NCBI GenBank assembly: GCA_023488835.1
Contig: JAMDCS010000062.1
Span: 1-12,544, forward strand
From: Candidatus Bathyarchaeota archaeon
Lineage (GTDB): Archaea > Thermoproteota > Bathyarchaeia > Bathyarchaeales > UBA233
Direction: 5' to 3'
DNA length: 12,544 nucleotides
Of this stretch, positions 11,961-12,544 are shown piece by piece. A program made the translations under genes and the position numbers. The notes under the pieces were generated by a model. It was given only the letters and a program-made list of their open reading frames with translations. It did no database searches and had not been told where the DNA came from. How positions within the stretch are numbered: the stretch's first letter is position 1; each line of letters starts with the position of its first letter.

Positions 11961-12544
11961 CTGAATACAAAATATCCCTAATTCCAGGAGACGGCATAGG
12001 ACCAGAATTAACCGAAGCCACCCTAAAAGTCCTAGACGCAGTTCAGAAAAAATTCGGCGTAAAACTCCAGATTATTGGGGCGGAAGCAGGCGACATAGCC
12101 TTAGAGAAAAGGGGCGCTGCACTTCCTGCAGATACAGTGGAGAAAATCAAGGATTCCCATGCTTGCCTAAAAGGTCCAGTTGGCGAGTCTGCAGCTGACG
12201 TCATAGTGAAGCTCAGAGTCATGTTTGATTTGTACGCTAACTTGCGTCCATTGAAGGCTTACCCAGCCGTTCCCGTTGCCCGACCAGACATCGACATGAT
12301 ATTTGTCCGCGAGAACACAGAAGACGTTTACAAAGGCTTAGAATTCACCATAGGCAACGACACCACCCTTTGCTTACGTGTAATTACACGCAGAAACTGC
12401 GAGCGCATCGCCAAGAAAGCCTTCGAAATCGCACGCCTAAGAAACGGCAAAAAGAAAGTCACCGCCATCCACAAAGCCAACGTTATGCGAGTCACCGACG
12501 GCTTATTTGCCAGCGTATGCCGAGAAACCGCACAAACGTACCCA
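11957..12544 (+). CDS. leuB: 3-isopropylmalate dehydrogenase, partial (N-terminal 196 aa)
   Basis: Oxidatively decarboxylates 3-isopropylmalate to the keto acid precursor of leucine with NAD+. The gene is cut by the right edge: 196 codons are open to the end, over half of the usual 330-360 aa. Seen: SLIPGDGIGPEL at residues 7-18; LYANLRPLKAYPAV near 92-105 with the substrate arginine; FVRENTEDVYKGLEF near 116-130; and HKANVMRVTDGLF near 171-183 with the catalytic lysine. Isocitrate or homoisocitrate dehydrogenase share these motifs; the operon with leuCD favours LeuB. ATG overlaps the leuD stop (ATGA), and AAGGA at 11943-11947 is a possible ribosome site. Confidence 0.9.
   Translation, partial: MTEYKISLIPGDGIGPELTEATLKVLDAVQKKFGVKLQIIGAEAGDIALEKRGAALPADTVEKIKDSHACLKGPVGESAADVIVKLRVMFDLYANLRPLKAYPAVPVARPDIDMIFVRENTEDVYKGLEFTIGNDTTLCLRVITRRNCERIAKKAFEIARLRNGKKKVTAIHKANVMRVTDGLFASVCRETAQTYP

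Noticed and set aside
1..12544. CRISPR array, insertion sequence or integrase remnant
   Set aside because: No regularly spaced direct repeats of CRISPR length, no transposase-like ORF and no terminal inverted repeats were seen, although region 1 has the gene content of a transferred islet.

Overview
The window looks archaeal, with about 45% G+C. Most upstream regions carry AT-rich TATA-like boxes about 27 bp before a start codon. Several genes appear to be read from leaderless or near-leaderless transcripts, while genes inside operons use GAGG/GGAGG ribosome sites. The regulators are archaeal in type: a TrmB-family protein, a tiny AbrB-type protein and a membrane-anchored winged-helix protein. 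LeuC and LeuD are the short, archaeal-style separate subunits. A lineage near Bathyarchaeia/Thermoproteota would fit, but the phylum is an inference.

Region 1 (about 1-2640) is a small defence islet. It holds a Dam/DpnM-like GATC-type adenine methyltransferase, a short PD-(D/E)XK nuclease just downstream, a doubtful small hydrophobic ORF, and an MntA/HepT (MNT-HEPN) toxin-antitoxin pair with overlapping TTG-start genes. By hand count the tetramer GATC occurs 8 times in the first 2.3 kb but only 4 times in the remaining 10.2 kb, and not at all from 7757 to the end. This agrees with a GATC-directed system and with recent arrival of the islet.

Region 2 (2640-4388) holds two regulators. A 63-aa AbrB/SpoVT-type protein and a TrmB-family protein each carry the same operator-like palindrome (TGTACATWATGTACA) in their promoters. 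It lies upstream of the TATA box in the first and between the TATA box and the start codon in the second. A 420-bp gap follows with two TTTAAATAAGGGG elements, a G-rich run, and a possible ilvD leader (a 60-codon ORF ending in Leu/Ile-rich codons, a long stem and a T run).

Region 3 (4389-7064) starts with ilvD (dihydroxy-acid dehydratase). It converges on a small secreted or anchored Tyr/Gln/Met-rich protein across a hairpin. That small gene is divergent from a two-TM protein with a Met/Gly-rich outside loop and a cytoplasmic winged helix. Repeated AAACGGTTT boxes lie between the two. This pair is the most novel-looking locus.

Region 4 (7065-12544) has an 808-bp largely non-coding gap with a possible 40-aa ORF and an ilvB leader. 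It is followed by ilvB-ilvN (acetolactate synthase, overlapping TAATG) and leuC-leuD-leuB (two ATGA overlaps; leuB runs off the right edge). Together with ilvD these supply most of the valine/isoleucine and leucine pathway. ilvC and leuA are not in the window.
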